Shown here piece after piece: positions 20,571 through 30,940 of a stretch of DNA of 64,000 bases. Location of the stretch: contig BSBM01000179.1 of assembly GCA_027924585.1 (NCBI GenBank), positions 15,296,501-15,360,500 on the forward strand. Reading direction: 5' to 3'. The notes under the pieces are model-generated. The model was not told where the DNA came from and did no database searches. It was given only the letters and a program-made list of their open reading frames with translations. Made by a program: the position numbers and the translations under genes. Source of the stretch: Larix kaempferi (taxonomy: Eukaryota > Streptophyta > Pinopsida > Pinales > Pinaceae). Position 1 is the first letter of the stretch. Each line of letters opens with the position of its first letter.

Positions 20571-23500
20571 GTGTAACAACCCAAAAATTCGTAAAAATTT
20601 AAAAATTTCTAAATGACCCTTTTGCCCTTAAATGCTATGAGGAAGTAAGAGTTTCAGCATTTATATTTACTGTTTACATAAATATGACATTAATGCATCT
20701 GCAAAGATTTTCGTTAATTATTTAATTGTCTAGTCACCCACTAATTAGATAGTGTCGACACACTTACGTTCAGAATTGTTATAAATGTATGTTATAAATG
20801 ACATTATTTTGAATCCATAATCTTACGTATGAAAGGTATAATGATGCCTATCTTATCCTGTTACGCTTACTGAATTTCATAAGTGATAAAGACCTCATTT
20901 GACCCTAGCATTCCAGATATCGACATGTATTTGATTTGTTCTATATTGCTAGTACCGTTGTGGTGCTATTTATACTTCTGTATAAAGTTATGAGTTAAGA
21001 TCTACTTGAGGAGTTATGCTATTGTCTCACATTAATGTGTTTTATGACATAATTAAGTTCATTTGTACTTACTTAGCTTATGATATGTAGGTTGAGTTTG
21101 TCATCTTGTATGTTGGTAGATACGACTTCCAAAAATTGACATAAGGCATTATGCCATAAGCCTGGGACTTAGCTTAAAAGCTAATGCAACATAACCTTCT
21201 ATTTTTTCTAGGTTACAGGTTTTTACTAGCAAGTGTTGGATAAAAGGCATGCTTTAAGTTTATCTACTAAGGTGAGAATGAGTACCAGCCATCACTTATC
21301 ATTAAAGTTTGGGATTGCTAGAAATGAAAGTTCTTTAGCCCATTCCATGTTTGAGATCCTAGATTTAAAATATTAATGTGATCAAACTATGGTTATAGTT
21401 CATTAGACTTAAGTGCAATAAATATATACTATGCATTGAGTGATGGTGCAAATGATTGACAAGTTGACATTGTTAACACGACAAGTATATAAATGTAAAC
21501 TATATAGTAAGTGGATAGTGTGGATCATATTTCACTACAGGGTCAACTATTAATTCTACATAATGTTTGCAATCATAAACTATAGGGTGATGGGTTTGTA
21601 TTTCAGTTGGTGGATGACAAGGCTAGCACTTTAATGCCTTCACGTGATTGTCATTAATGAATGTTTCGGTTATACAAAACCCTACAGCTACGTTCTAGGG
21701 TTTGATCATTTGGCAGTTTGCTAGGTCTGTGTAGTGTTGGTGAGCTGAGCTTCTCCATCCCTCTCGGCCGCCATGGTTACTGGCACCACTCTGCGATTTA
21801 GTTGTAACTGACGAGGTAATGGATGTGGGTCTTTATGGTGAAATGAGTTCACCTTCCTGGTTCTGTTCAACACGAGTTCGAAACCCTGCAAGGTATCAAT
21901 CTCTTCAAAACTTCATTCTTTTAAATGTTTACAGTTATGGTTTGGTTCTGCTAAAATATAAGTATTCGTCCTTTAACCATAATCTAGTTTCAATGGCAGG
22001 AGGCAAATGGTGGCTTTCGTGATGGCAAAATGAGAGAAAGTGCTTGGTTTCTGTATACTATGAGTTCGGTAAGTCTCGGGCTCAATCCCAAGATGCCTCT
22101 GTCATCGTTTAAAGGGTTTTAGAGTTGGTCTCATCGTGCTTCAGTGTTGACTGAGTTTTTACCAAGGGTATGAAAATGTTAAGGCAGCGTTGCTGCAGTA
22201 GAAAAGTGTTTCCTCGGCACTCCTGAGTTGGGGTTTCGCCTACCAAGTTAATGTATCGGTTCATTTGATACAATGGTTTCCATTTTTTGTTTTCCCAAGT
22301 AGCTAGTATGCGATGTAAAGTTTTCTTTATGAATAAAATGATGGTTCACTTCATTTCTTATATTTTCTATGTTATGAAGTGTTGGTTCTCGGCTCTGTCA
22401 GCTTGTTTTAAATACATTACATTTCTTAAACAATTGCTAGCTTAGTAATGAGTGTTTAACGAGCTTGAACCCTACTATTGTCTTTGATATATATAAATAA
22501 TGTTTTTCCTGTGTTTTTAATGTAGCCAGAGATGTGGATTTTGTGTTTTAAAATATTTTATGACAAGGTTGTAGACTTGAGCCTAGCACTATTGCGCGTT
22601 TAATTTTGGTAACTGTTACGCATTATAATACATGGTAACTGTTAGGCATTATATTAAATGTAAGGGTGAGTTCTCCAAATGGAGACTCGAACCCTCGACT
22701 CTCGTTTGGGTCCTGTGCAATGTTAACGTAGATAGGCTGGTAGTTTATTAAAGGTTTAATACTGTTTTATGTGTTTAAAAGGTAACTTGGGCATGCCTCT
22801 TATTGTGGCTTGAGTCCGTGGCTTAAAAGATTACTCGTGCTGGATTTATAGCTATGTTGTAAAAATAACTTATATTAATTTATTTTTATGAGAAAGCAAT
22901 GCATTACCCTACAGTCTCACGACTTAGTAGGAAGATGAAGTTTTGTTTAAAAACTTAGATACATTGATGTGAATATTGGATTTATAATGATTATCGGTAT
23001 CGAATTCCTACTGTGTAATTATTGATTTTATAGAAATGTTTTGCATAGCGATTTGATGCTTGATATATTCGATTTATTCTTTATAAATGTAGTTTTGGGG
23101 TTTGTGGTTTTTATACTAAGTTTATTCATATGCAACGATTGTGTAAAATCCAGCTCTAACTGTTCGATGCAATTTCTATACAATGTTGGTTTATAAAAGT
23201 ACTTATCTGAATATGTAAAATCTCGTTCGATGATTTGTATTAGTTCTATTTAGAAAAAATATGATTTTTGAAAATGGAAGGTATGCTATGTTGAAAAGAT
23301 TAAAATACTAGGGTTTATGTAGAATGATTATATTATTTCTATTTTGTGAATCATACTCTTTTTGATACTCAGGTGTTAATACTGCATAGTTGCATAATGT
23401 TTACAGGTTGAAATGTTCAGATGTCTAAGGTTAATGTTTGAGTTATGATTTGTAAAACAAATTGTTTTGGCTTAGTATGAACTCTATTTTTAGTTTATAA

Positions 23501-23640
23501 TAACTTATACTACTTATATAAGTATAAATTAAACACAGGCTAATCATATGGAATATTTTCCCGATCTGTACTATTTATTCTATGAATTCTACTACCTAGA
23601 AAAATAAACCTAGATGACTTAATGAGCTATTTATGTAGCC
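20571..23640. other. AT-rich, LTR-like non-coding region
   Basis: It starts TGTGTAACAACCC, a start frequent in plant gypsy LTRs. No reading frame of interest occurs on either strand in about 3 kb. The part 21700-22300 is less AT-rich and has some exon-like texture (GCCGCCATGG at about 21768, several GT/AG pairs), but I could not recognise a protein. I see no tRNA: ACTCGAACCCTCGACTC near 22686 resembles a tRNA T-arm, but no cloverleaf partner is present. Confidence 0.35.
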
Positions 23641-24151
23641 ACAGTAATGACCTTAGATAACATCATAAACATAAAATACATTTACTTTTCATCAGTATCT
23701 AGAGATCATATCTAATCTATCTTAATTAACTCTCTCCCTGTACTAGAGTACATCGCTGAATGCGAAAGGAAAAATACAGGGAGACATTTATATTCATTCT
23801 GCACATTCATTACTCAGAATTTGATCATTCATTCGATTTATAAAGATAATATTCAGATCATAATTCAAACTTTTTAAATAGTATACTGGTATCTAATAAG
23901 CAAATAATTTCAGATTTAATCAATAGTTTAGAAAAGGAAATAAAACATAACAAGTAGAACCTGATAACTTGATAGGGTGGACAAACACCCAAAGAGGCCT
24001 GTTCCTCCCAACCTTCTCCAGATGAGGAAGCCAAATCACTTTCTCCCTTGGACCCTCGAGTGTGTTTGTTGAACCACTCGGAAGAAGTCTCTATGTAGAA
24101 GCAAGGCACTCAGGCTGTACTTCAACAATCAATGGAGACTTGCATACACCT
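23641..24151 (-). repeat. probable left part of gypsy C LTR
   Basis: Sequence to the left of copia-2. The last 35 bases (24117-24151) repeat at 40423-40457 in the LTR on the other side of copia-2 with a few changes, so both sides belong to one pre-insertion locus containing a 42-bp tandem repeat. The left LTR limit cannot be set. Confidence 0.4.
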
Positions 24152-24292
24152 TGTTGGTTGTGGGGCCAGATCTTCTAGTCTCATAGATGATATTGTATCA
24201 GCCGTGTTTGTACCCCAGTTCTATATGATATGTAGGTGGATTGTACATTGACCCCAGGGGGGGAGTGTGGGGGGGCATCGCCCCCCCACAGG
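24152..24292 (+). repeat. copia-2 5' LTR, outer fragment
   Basis: Matches 39797-39937 of the 3' LTR, from TGTTGGTTGTGG through the G7/C7 hairpin. It ends with ACAGG (24288-24292), the target duplication of element D. Confidence 0.93.
24266..24290. other. perfect 10-bp G-rich/C-rich hairpin
   Basis: TGTGGGGGGG (24266-24275) pairs with CCCCCCCACA (24281-24290) around a CATCG loop. The 3' LTR copy has a 9-bp version at 39912-39934. Element D inserted at its base. Confidence 0.85.
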
Positions 24293-25018
24293 TGTAGCTA
24301 GGGTTTTACCCCTAGCTTGTGCCAATGAGCACATACTAAGGAGAATGGACTCCTTAGTAGCAGTTCAATAATGATTAAATGATTAAGCTAAAACAACAAT
24401 TAACAAACTACTTTAAGCATTGCATGAGACATAAATGAAAGATGTAAAAAATGGTTTTATATTAATGTTACCTTGAGTGTCAAGGTTGATGAAGCCCTTT
24501 GCAGTGTCCAAGAGGATGCTCCAAGCTTCAGAATGCTCCTTTCTCCTTCTCCAATGTTGGGGATGGGCCAAAGGTGGCTCTCAAGGTGAAAATAGTTCAA
24601 AGGTGAACTAGGGTTTCGAGAGAGATTTTGGCAGAGTAAGGGTGCTTGTGATTGTGGATATGGAATAAGGGATCTCCATCACCTATTTATAGCTTTTTGG
24701 TGGTGGAGTGCTGACCCATGGTTTTAGGAAACACATGGTTTTGGGCAGCTGTATAGGGTTTTTTCCTCCTTTTCCTCATTATTTTATATTTTGTATTCCC
24801 TTTTTAGGGGATTTTTGCTATTTTTGGAGGAAAAGGGGGTTTTTTTGGCCTTTTTTAGGCTATTTTGATGGTTTTATGGCCTTTTGGAGGCATTTTAGGC
24901 CTTTTGGAGGCTTTTTAATGGGATTTTTGGGGTTTTTAATGGAAATATGGTAGGAAAATGGACAAATGAGCCATATAATGTGGTAAATGAGCTAGTGAGC
25001 ACTTTTTGGGTGTTAACA
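24293..25018 (-). repeat. element D 3' LTR
   Basis: On the plus strand TGTAGCTAGG...GTGTTAACA. The minus-strand TATA box is CTATAAATAGG at about 24682-24692. The minus strand immediately before this LTR reads CAGGGGGCAATC, a polypurine tract (25019-25030). Confidence 0.95.
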
Positions 25019-25030
25019 GATTGCCCCCTG
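25019..25030 (-). other. element D polypurine tract
   Basis: The minus strand reads CAGGGGGCAATC next to the LTR TGTTAACA end, as expected for the plus-strand primer in this orientation. Confidence 0.7.
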
Positions 25031-25164
25031 ATGTGCGAGGTCAGGAGCTCATCGTATGGCCGATGGACATCATAAGTCATAAATGGTTTTCCTGGGATGT
25101 GGAGAGAAGAGAAGAAACAAACTGAAGCCCGGAACAACGATCCCGAACAACTGCAAGAACTAAA

Positions 25165-25420
25165 AGTACATAACCTCAATAAGGGATGAGGAATCATCTG
25201 ATCATATGGATGAGGCGGGCATTCCCATGCTCGTATCAGGATATAACATAACAATAACAATGGGGTCCAAAAAATGGGGACCTGAAATATACATGACCTC
25301 AAATACTGACTGAGGAATAATCTCAATATATGGACGAGGCGGGCATACCCATGCTCGTATCAAGATACATGAACAGAACTGTGAGGCCCGAAAAAGGGGA
25401 CCTGAAAGATACATAGCCAC
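25165..25420 (-). repeat. 124-bp tandem duplication
   Basis: TGAGGCGGGCATTCCCATGC at 25211 recurs as CGAGGCGGGCATACCCATGC at 25335, with matching flanks (GGGGACCTGAAA..TACAT and TGAGGAAT.ATCT). A partial third unit follows. The copies differ at many sites, so the duplication predates the last insertion of D. Confidence 0.75.
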
Positions 25421-26365
25421 TGTGTACATCATAAGGGTCCAGAGGGGACACAAAATCTGGGATATACTGCTGAGCTGACCATGTCTGTGCTGAAAAACTG
25501 ATACACTGGAATAATCAACAGTGCTACTGAATGTGGTACCACAGGAACTGATGAGCTGCTGGATCATAGTGACTGGGATCATACTCTCCATGGTACACTG
25601 AACTGGAACTGAAATGGGTACTCAAAGAAGCATATAGCTGGATGGCTTCCGAATACAATCGCCAACGCAGCCCGGACATCCACAGGAACATAGAACTGGG
25701 TGTTCCGAAGTGACTCACCAATGTGCTAGAGTCGGGGGAAATCCGGGGTCTTCGACTAAAAACTGATGGGATATAATCCTACGCGATCCTCAACGATGCG
25801 ATCAAGGTGCTGAAGTCGAGCATGTGAGGAACAACCACTCGGAGAGGCAATGATGACTCCTCTCAGAATGATCCGTAGGTACTTACCACAGATGGTGATA
25901 AGTCCAAGGCGTAGGGACCTCTGGGCCTATCCTCTGGAATAGAGGAGCTGTCGTCGACAGAGGGAGACCTGCAACTATCAAGGCAATGATGTTTCCTTGA
26001 CAGGAGCGCGAGGTACAAGACCGAAATGTGATAGTGCTGATGGCAGAACTGATAAACTGTGGGGGGACAACTGGGCAAGTAGAGCGGGTGGACTCAAACT
26101 TCCTTTGTGCAGAGTATGATAATGGGAATGATCTGGCAGCAGATGAAACTGACTAAGGGGAGAGGGATCATAGCTGTATGGGATCTGGGAAGGTTACTGG
26201 GCTGAGGGAGACTCAAGCTGGGGTACAATGGCAGAAGACTGCAGAGTACTCTGAACAAAGGCGACCTGATTGGGGGTGCTGCCGAGATGATAGATCAAAG
26301 TGCCAAGAGGCACGGGGGAAAACTTCTTCATGGTTAAGGAACTAGAAGAAGTAAGTGGATAAAAT

Positions 26366-26880
26366 GATACTGTCGTGTGGATTTTACGAGCCCAGGACAG
26401 TTCATGCTCGTGGTTGCTTTCAATTTTAAGGAGTCTGAAAGCGATAAGAAGACTTTGAAGTGCTGGAATGGTACTGTCGTGTGGATTTTACGAGCCCAGG
26501 ACAGTTCATGCTCGTGGTTGCTTTCAATTTTAGAGAGTCTGAAAGCAAGTAAGAAGACTCCAGGGGGTTGCTTTTTCGTAGATTTAGTCTCCAAGGCCCA
26601 AAGAAGCATAAAAGGATGCAATGAAGAACTCTTCTAGCCGGTGTGACTAGAGTATTCCTTTTTCGTAATTAGTCTACCAGGTCCGGAAAAGGGGTAAACT
26701 TATACCAGATAGACGCCCTTTCAGGTACTTTAACGAGCATGAAAGGAAGCAAGATTGCTCGGCGATCTTTTCATTCTTTTAGGAGTCAGAAAAGAGCTTA
26801 ACGGAAACTCCCTAAGTGCCTTTTTCGTAAAGGACTTGTCCGGCCCGAAAAAGGGATAAAAGTATACCGAACAAAAGGAA
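26366..26880. repeat. series of small stem-loops with covarying arms
   Basis: A 104-bp unit occurs twice (anchors at 26368 and 26472), each with two hairpins: ACGAGC/GCTCGT (26386-26391 with 26406-26411; 26490-26495 with 26510-26515) and GCTTTCA/TGAAAGC (26416-26422 with 26436-26442; 26520-26526 with 26540-26546). Further hairpins follow: CCTTTTTCG/CGGAAAAGG (26657 and 26684), CCTTTCA/TGAAAGG (26717-26723 with 26740-26746), TCTTTTC/GAAAAGA (26766-26772 with 26789-26795) and CCTTTTTCG/CGAAAAAGG (26819-26827 with 26846-26854). Loops are 13-20 nt and spacing is about 50-60 nt. Arms differ between units but still pair. Confidence 0.75.
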
Positions 26881-27039
26881 TGGCCAGGCAAGGAGGAAGT
26901 GTTCAATCAAGGATCAGAAATGATGACCAAGAACGAGAGTAGGGGGGGAACACGGGTGGGCCTCCTTGCGGGGTAGTTGAAATGGTGGCAAAATAACGAA
27001 ACATTTGCAGTATGACAGGAGTGAATGGCTCATGTAAAA

Positions 27040-27430
27040 ATGTGGAACAATCCGATGGCGGCCGATGTGGCACGCAAACCGAGGCAGCAAGGTGTTGGGA
27101 CACAATGTTGAAATTGTACCAAGTGAGAGCGAGAAATGATCTCAAGCATCATCATGAGCTCGGAAAAATGAATCCGGCGATATAAAGGATGTCAAAAATG
27201 GGTGACGGCCGATGTGGCACGCAAACCGAGGTGACGGGGGCATTTTGAAAAATGCCCGGAAAAACTAAAGGTGAGAGCGAGAAATGATCTCAAGCATCAT
27301 CACCAGCTCGGAAAACTGAATCCGATGATATAAAACATGTGAAAATCGGAGAACGGCCGATGTGGCACGCAAACTGAGGTGACTAGTGGCATCTGAAAAA
27401 ATGGGTAAAAAATGACAGGAAAAAAATAAT
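27040..27430 (-). repeat. three tandem units of 147-148 bp
   Basis: GGCCGATGTGGCACGCAAAC begins at 27060, 27207 and 27355. Between them AGTGAGAGCGAGAAATGATC and CTCAAGCATCATCA recur. The first and last units are partial. Non-coding on both strands. Confidence 0.85.
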
Positions 27431-27764
27431 GCAACGAGGTGACCATCATGACGGTCACGTCGCGCTGATTCCAGTGGTGGAAACGGTTTGTAAAACGGAC
27501 TCCGTATGGGACCAGAATGACCAAAACAAGAAAAAGTCAACTGACTATAAATAGTGGTGGGTCCAACATGACATGTGTCATTTGTACTTTGTTGACTTTG
27601 ACTTGTGAGTTGAGTGGACCAGAGCTTAGGTGGCATTTCTGGACGATCCGTCTGGCTGTTTGCTGATCCGCGAGATACAGGTATTTCATGAAACTCAGAC
27701 CTGCATAATTTTTTGGGTTTTTATATATTTTTTATGAGATGCTATGGGATGATGATGCATGATG

Positions 27765-28193
27765 TTACATGGTGTGATTGATATGCCAATCTAGGATTGT
27801 GTTGGCCATTTGGTCTGCGACACTATTTTGGGCTCTGGGGACATGTGTGAATGTGATGGATTCAAATTGTCGACTGAGTTGTTTTGTGCGCAGGAACTTT
27901 CTAAAAAGGCAGGGATCACGCACCTGGTAGTAGTTGTTGAGCTGGGAGACAAGTAGCTGGGAGTCAAGGAACACATGAAGGTGACATATGCCCATTTGGA
28001 GGGTGGCAGTCAAGAGACCGGTCACAGCGTCATACTCCGCCTGGTTATTGGTAGCAGCACCTATACATATCCCGTCAAGGTGAATCATTTCGTTGGAAGG
28101 GGAGTACAAGACCCATGCTGCAGAAGCCAGGTTGGGAGACCAGCGGCTTGCGCCATCAGCGAAGCCAGTGTAACAAGGTGGAAGATGGTCCAT
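27765..28193 (-). CDS. element D second-type RNase H (aRNH)
   Basis: A 142-codon open frame starting MDHLPPCYTGFADGASR. The RNase H active site is visible: Asp in the FADGAS motif, Glu in TNNQAEYDAVTGLL, Asp in VFLDSQLLVSQLN, and the C-terminal VPRAQNSVADQMAN containing the last Asp. The DGA...NNQAEY...DSQL pattern is that of the additional RNase H found in TAT/Ogre elements, not the usual Ty3 RNase H fused to RT. It has no stop or frameshift. It follows the polyprotein frame by about 100 bp with no RT or integrase between. Whether it is translated, and from which start, is unknown. Confidence 0.8.
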   Translation of the reverse strand: MDHLPPCYTGFADGASRWSPNLASAAWVLYSPSNEMIHLDGICIGAATNNQAEYDAVTGLLTATLQMGICHLHVFLDSQLLVSQLNNYYQVRDPCLFRKFLRTKQLSRQFESITFTHVPRAQNSVADQMANTILDWHINHTM

Positions 28194-28293
28194 CTGTAAT
28201 CATGCAGAAATGATGAATGTAAGATGATGGTAAAAAAGGTGAAAAACAAAAAGAGAGCAAACTGTACAATGCGGACCAAAATGGGGCCGCCAG

Positions 28294-30940
28294 TTATTCT
28301 ATGGATAGAGGTTCCGTAGGGTGCAACCCGTCATGGGGGTTGCATAAAGGGAGGCCTTTAGAGTTGGTTTCAGTAAGAACATGGAGTTCCTCTGGCCGTG
28401 TGTCTATGTGATGGTTGAGAATGGCGGTGTTGAAACCGGGCATTCCGTTAGAGGGCCAAGCGAAGACATCACGGAACTCTTGGAAGAGTTGTATATAATC
28501 CTCAATCTCCCGCTTGCTGCAAGAGGCTCCTAAAGTGATGAGTTCAGGGGCATATCCGGGGAACTTTGAGGGAGGAAGAGGATGTTGTTTTTGACGAACG
28601 GGGGTTACATCAGGCCATGTGTCAATGTGGTGTTCGATAATGGCGGGATCAAGACCAGGCATTTCGGTATAGGACCAGGCAAAGACATCACGGAATTCTT
28701 TGAAAAGGTGTATGTAGTCCTCAATCTCTTGTTTACTGCAGAATGCTCCTAAAGTAATGAGTTCAGGAGCACGACCGGGAGCAGCGATATCAACTTGGAT
28801 GACAGGTGAGATGTTGGCCATGTTACCTTCCTCGAAGGCATCCGGAGCAGGAATAGGGTCCTTGAACCAGTCGACCTTGGTGGGGAGGAAGTCTTTGGAT
28901 TCAACCGCGTATTGGGTAGCGGTGCTAGAGGAGGATTCTTCTGGGATGAAATAGGAACGGTGGTGCATATCATCCCAAGGATAATCCGGGGCAGTAAGGG
29001 CCTCAAGAATCTCCTCATCAGTACGGAAAGTCTGCGTCGTCAAATCGTTTGACGAGGGGGTAGTGGTTGAAGAGATCATATAGATGATATTAACCTCTTC
29101 GGAAGGGGGAGAGACCGGGGGGTAAATCTCCTCAATGGTAGGTGGTGCCGTCTCAAGATCCAGATTGTTCATCTCATAGAGAGCCGCTCTGTAATCCGGG
29201 AGATCGGGACAATGATGTGAATAGTGCCCGTAAATACCGCAGATGGCGCAGGAGTGGTTGGTACGTAGGGACTTATCTTTAGGCTTAGGAGTAGGGTTTA
29301 GTTCGACAGTTGGGATGTTAGGATCGTCATCGAGCATTTGCATGTGCTTCTGCAATGCGGGTAACTGTGGGCATTGGTGGGTCGCATGGCCCAACTCGTC
29401 ACACAGCGAGCATTTGGGAGGAGCACGAAACACTGGAGGGTTCTTGACTGTCTTTGGAGGTGGTACAGCAGTGTAAGGTTGAGGACCTCTGCCCCCAGTG
29501 GGTTTGGGAGTAGGAGGAGGTGTCGTGGAGGACGAAGGGGTAGAGACACCGGGAGGTGGCTGAGTGGTAGTAGCCATGGGTTGCACCGGCTGGAGGACGA
29601 CATCTGGTGTCGGCGGGCGAACGGGAGGCGAAAGATACCATACAGGGAATCCCAATGTTAACCCAGGAAGGCTAAGGGTAGCCATGACCGGGGCGCTTAC
29701 TACTCCCGATGGAGGGACTAGGAAGGGGATCGTATGGATCGGTGTAACACCAATGTGACTAGGTACCAATGGTGGTTTAGGCAACAAGGATGGTTGATTG
29801 TTAGGTGGTAGCATGTCATGGGACAAGGTACATAAGTCAGACATTTCGGGCGTAGATGACGGCGGAGGAATGGAGTGAAAGGTGGAAGTCATCGGCGCGT
29901 CTGAGTAGACTCCAGGCCCCGTAGAGGAAACAAATGAGGTGGAGGCAGGAGAAACAGGTTGTTCAACCATGGGGAGAACATTTTCAGGTGCCGCTGGAGC
30001 ACTTGGATCATAGTAGGTGAGCTGGTCAATCTTAACCACGCGTCCTTCATGGGGGAACATCATGGTGCGAAAGACAGAAGAGGCAACCGCCCGCATGGCA
30101 TACATGTAGCTGCGGCCAAGTAGAAGGTTGTAATCCAATTGGGCATTGATTACCTCTATGTCAATAAGGACTGTTTTACCACCTAACTGGACTGGAACGT
30201 TGGGCAGGAGGCCTTGGGGCTGGGCCGAACGACCGTCGTAGGCACGTAACGCAGTGGTGGACTGCTGGAGAGGAGGGGATCCTAGCTTCTGCCATACAAA
30301 TGTAGACATAATGCATGTGGAGGCACCCTCATCGATGATGCACCGATGGATAACAAGGTTCCTAACGGAGACAGTAACTTGGAAGGCTAAGCTGGAAGGT
30401 AGGCGTGGTTCAGACTGGTCTAAATCAAACGCCATGAAATGTGAATCAGTTGGGTCAATCCCCCCGATGGCGGAAAGTAAAGTCTTGCGCTGGGAAGGGC
30501 AGTTCTTCAAGACTTCTAACGCAGACATGGCTGCGGGAGATTGGGCTAGGTCGTCTACGATGTTGTAGTTTGACGCAGCGCGCGCGTTAGGGTTATTGTT
30601 GATTCGGCGAAGTGGGAAACGAGGTGCTTTCGCAGCGCCGTCTATGGGAGGCGGAGGTATACGTAACGCCTGATCGGTGGGATGGGCGTTAGCAGGTTTA
30701 TCCGTGGGAGTGGCTTCAGAGGTGGAGCCATATTGGTTCCAACGGGTCTGGAGGTTGACGTCAGCGGATGACATCATCAGTAAATGGTGGGTACCTGAGT
30801 CAAACATGGGTTGATCAGGAGCAGCGTAAGTGATCTGTTGTTGTTGGGGTGCATTGGCTTGCTGGGGAGCCAACGGCTGAGTGTTCACTACGCCTTGGGT
30901 CGGTAATGGGTTTTGCAGCACCAAAGGGGGTTGTTGAGGT
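28294..30940 (-). CDS. element D protease polyprotein with two extra zinc knuckles
   Basis: This is the downstream, conserved part of an open minus frame that extends upstream to 31587. In order: a WNQYG.TSE segment near 30730; the SALEVLKNCPSQRKTLLSAIG domain that precedes protease; a retropepsin with IIDEGASTCIMS, where the active site is D-E-G (codons 30325-30333) instead of D-S/T-G, and LDYNLLLGRSYMY; a Pro/Thr-rich stretch; knuckle CSLCDELGHATHQC (29371-29412); knuckle CAICGIYGHYSHHC (29209-29250); then two copies of the pre-RT FRDVFAW segment. The frame stops at 28294 where RT should begin. It has no internal stop. Codons above about 30940 are shadows of gag in another frame. Confidence 0.78.
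28394..28780 (-). repeat. in-frame tandem duplication of the pre-RT segment
   Basis: 28394-28562 and 28612-28780 (offset 218 bp) both encode APELITLGA.CSK.EIEDYI and FRDVFAW, then MPG.....HHIDT. The copies have diverged by tens of substitutions, so this is an old duplication. The normal element has one copy directly before RT. Confidence 0.85.

Larger units (their letters stand above)
25031..27764 (-). other. element D 3' non-coding region
   Basis: 2.7 kb between RNase H and the 3' LTR with no convincing gene. It is built from several distinct repeat systems: a 124-bp duplication (25165-25420), a stem-loop series (26366-26880) and three 147-148 bp units (27040-27430), each listed separately. 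Short frames on the minus strand (for example 25202-25591 and 27265-27636) span repeats and show no domain. Confidence 0.8.

Noticed and set aside
22640-22720. tRNA-like phrase ACTCGAACCCTCGACTC
   Set aside because: Resembles a T-arm, but no acceptor, D or anticodon stem fits around it; treated as chance or an old SINE trace.
20571-23640. 20571 start as partner LTR of 8815
   Set aside because: TGTGTAACAACCC and TGTAATGTCCCC share only the general gypsy start; sequences behind differ.
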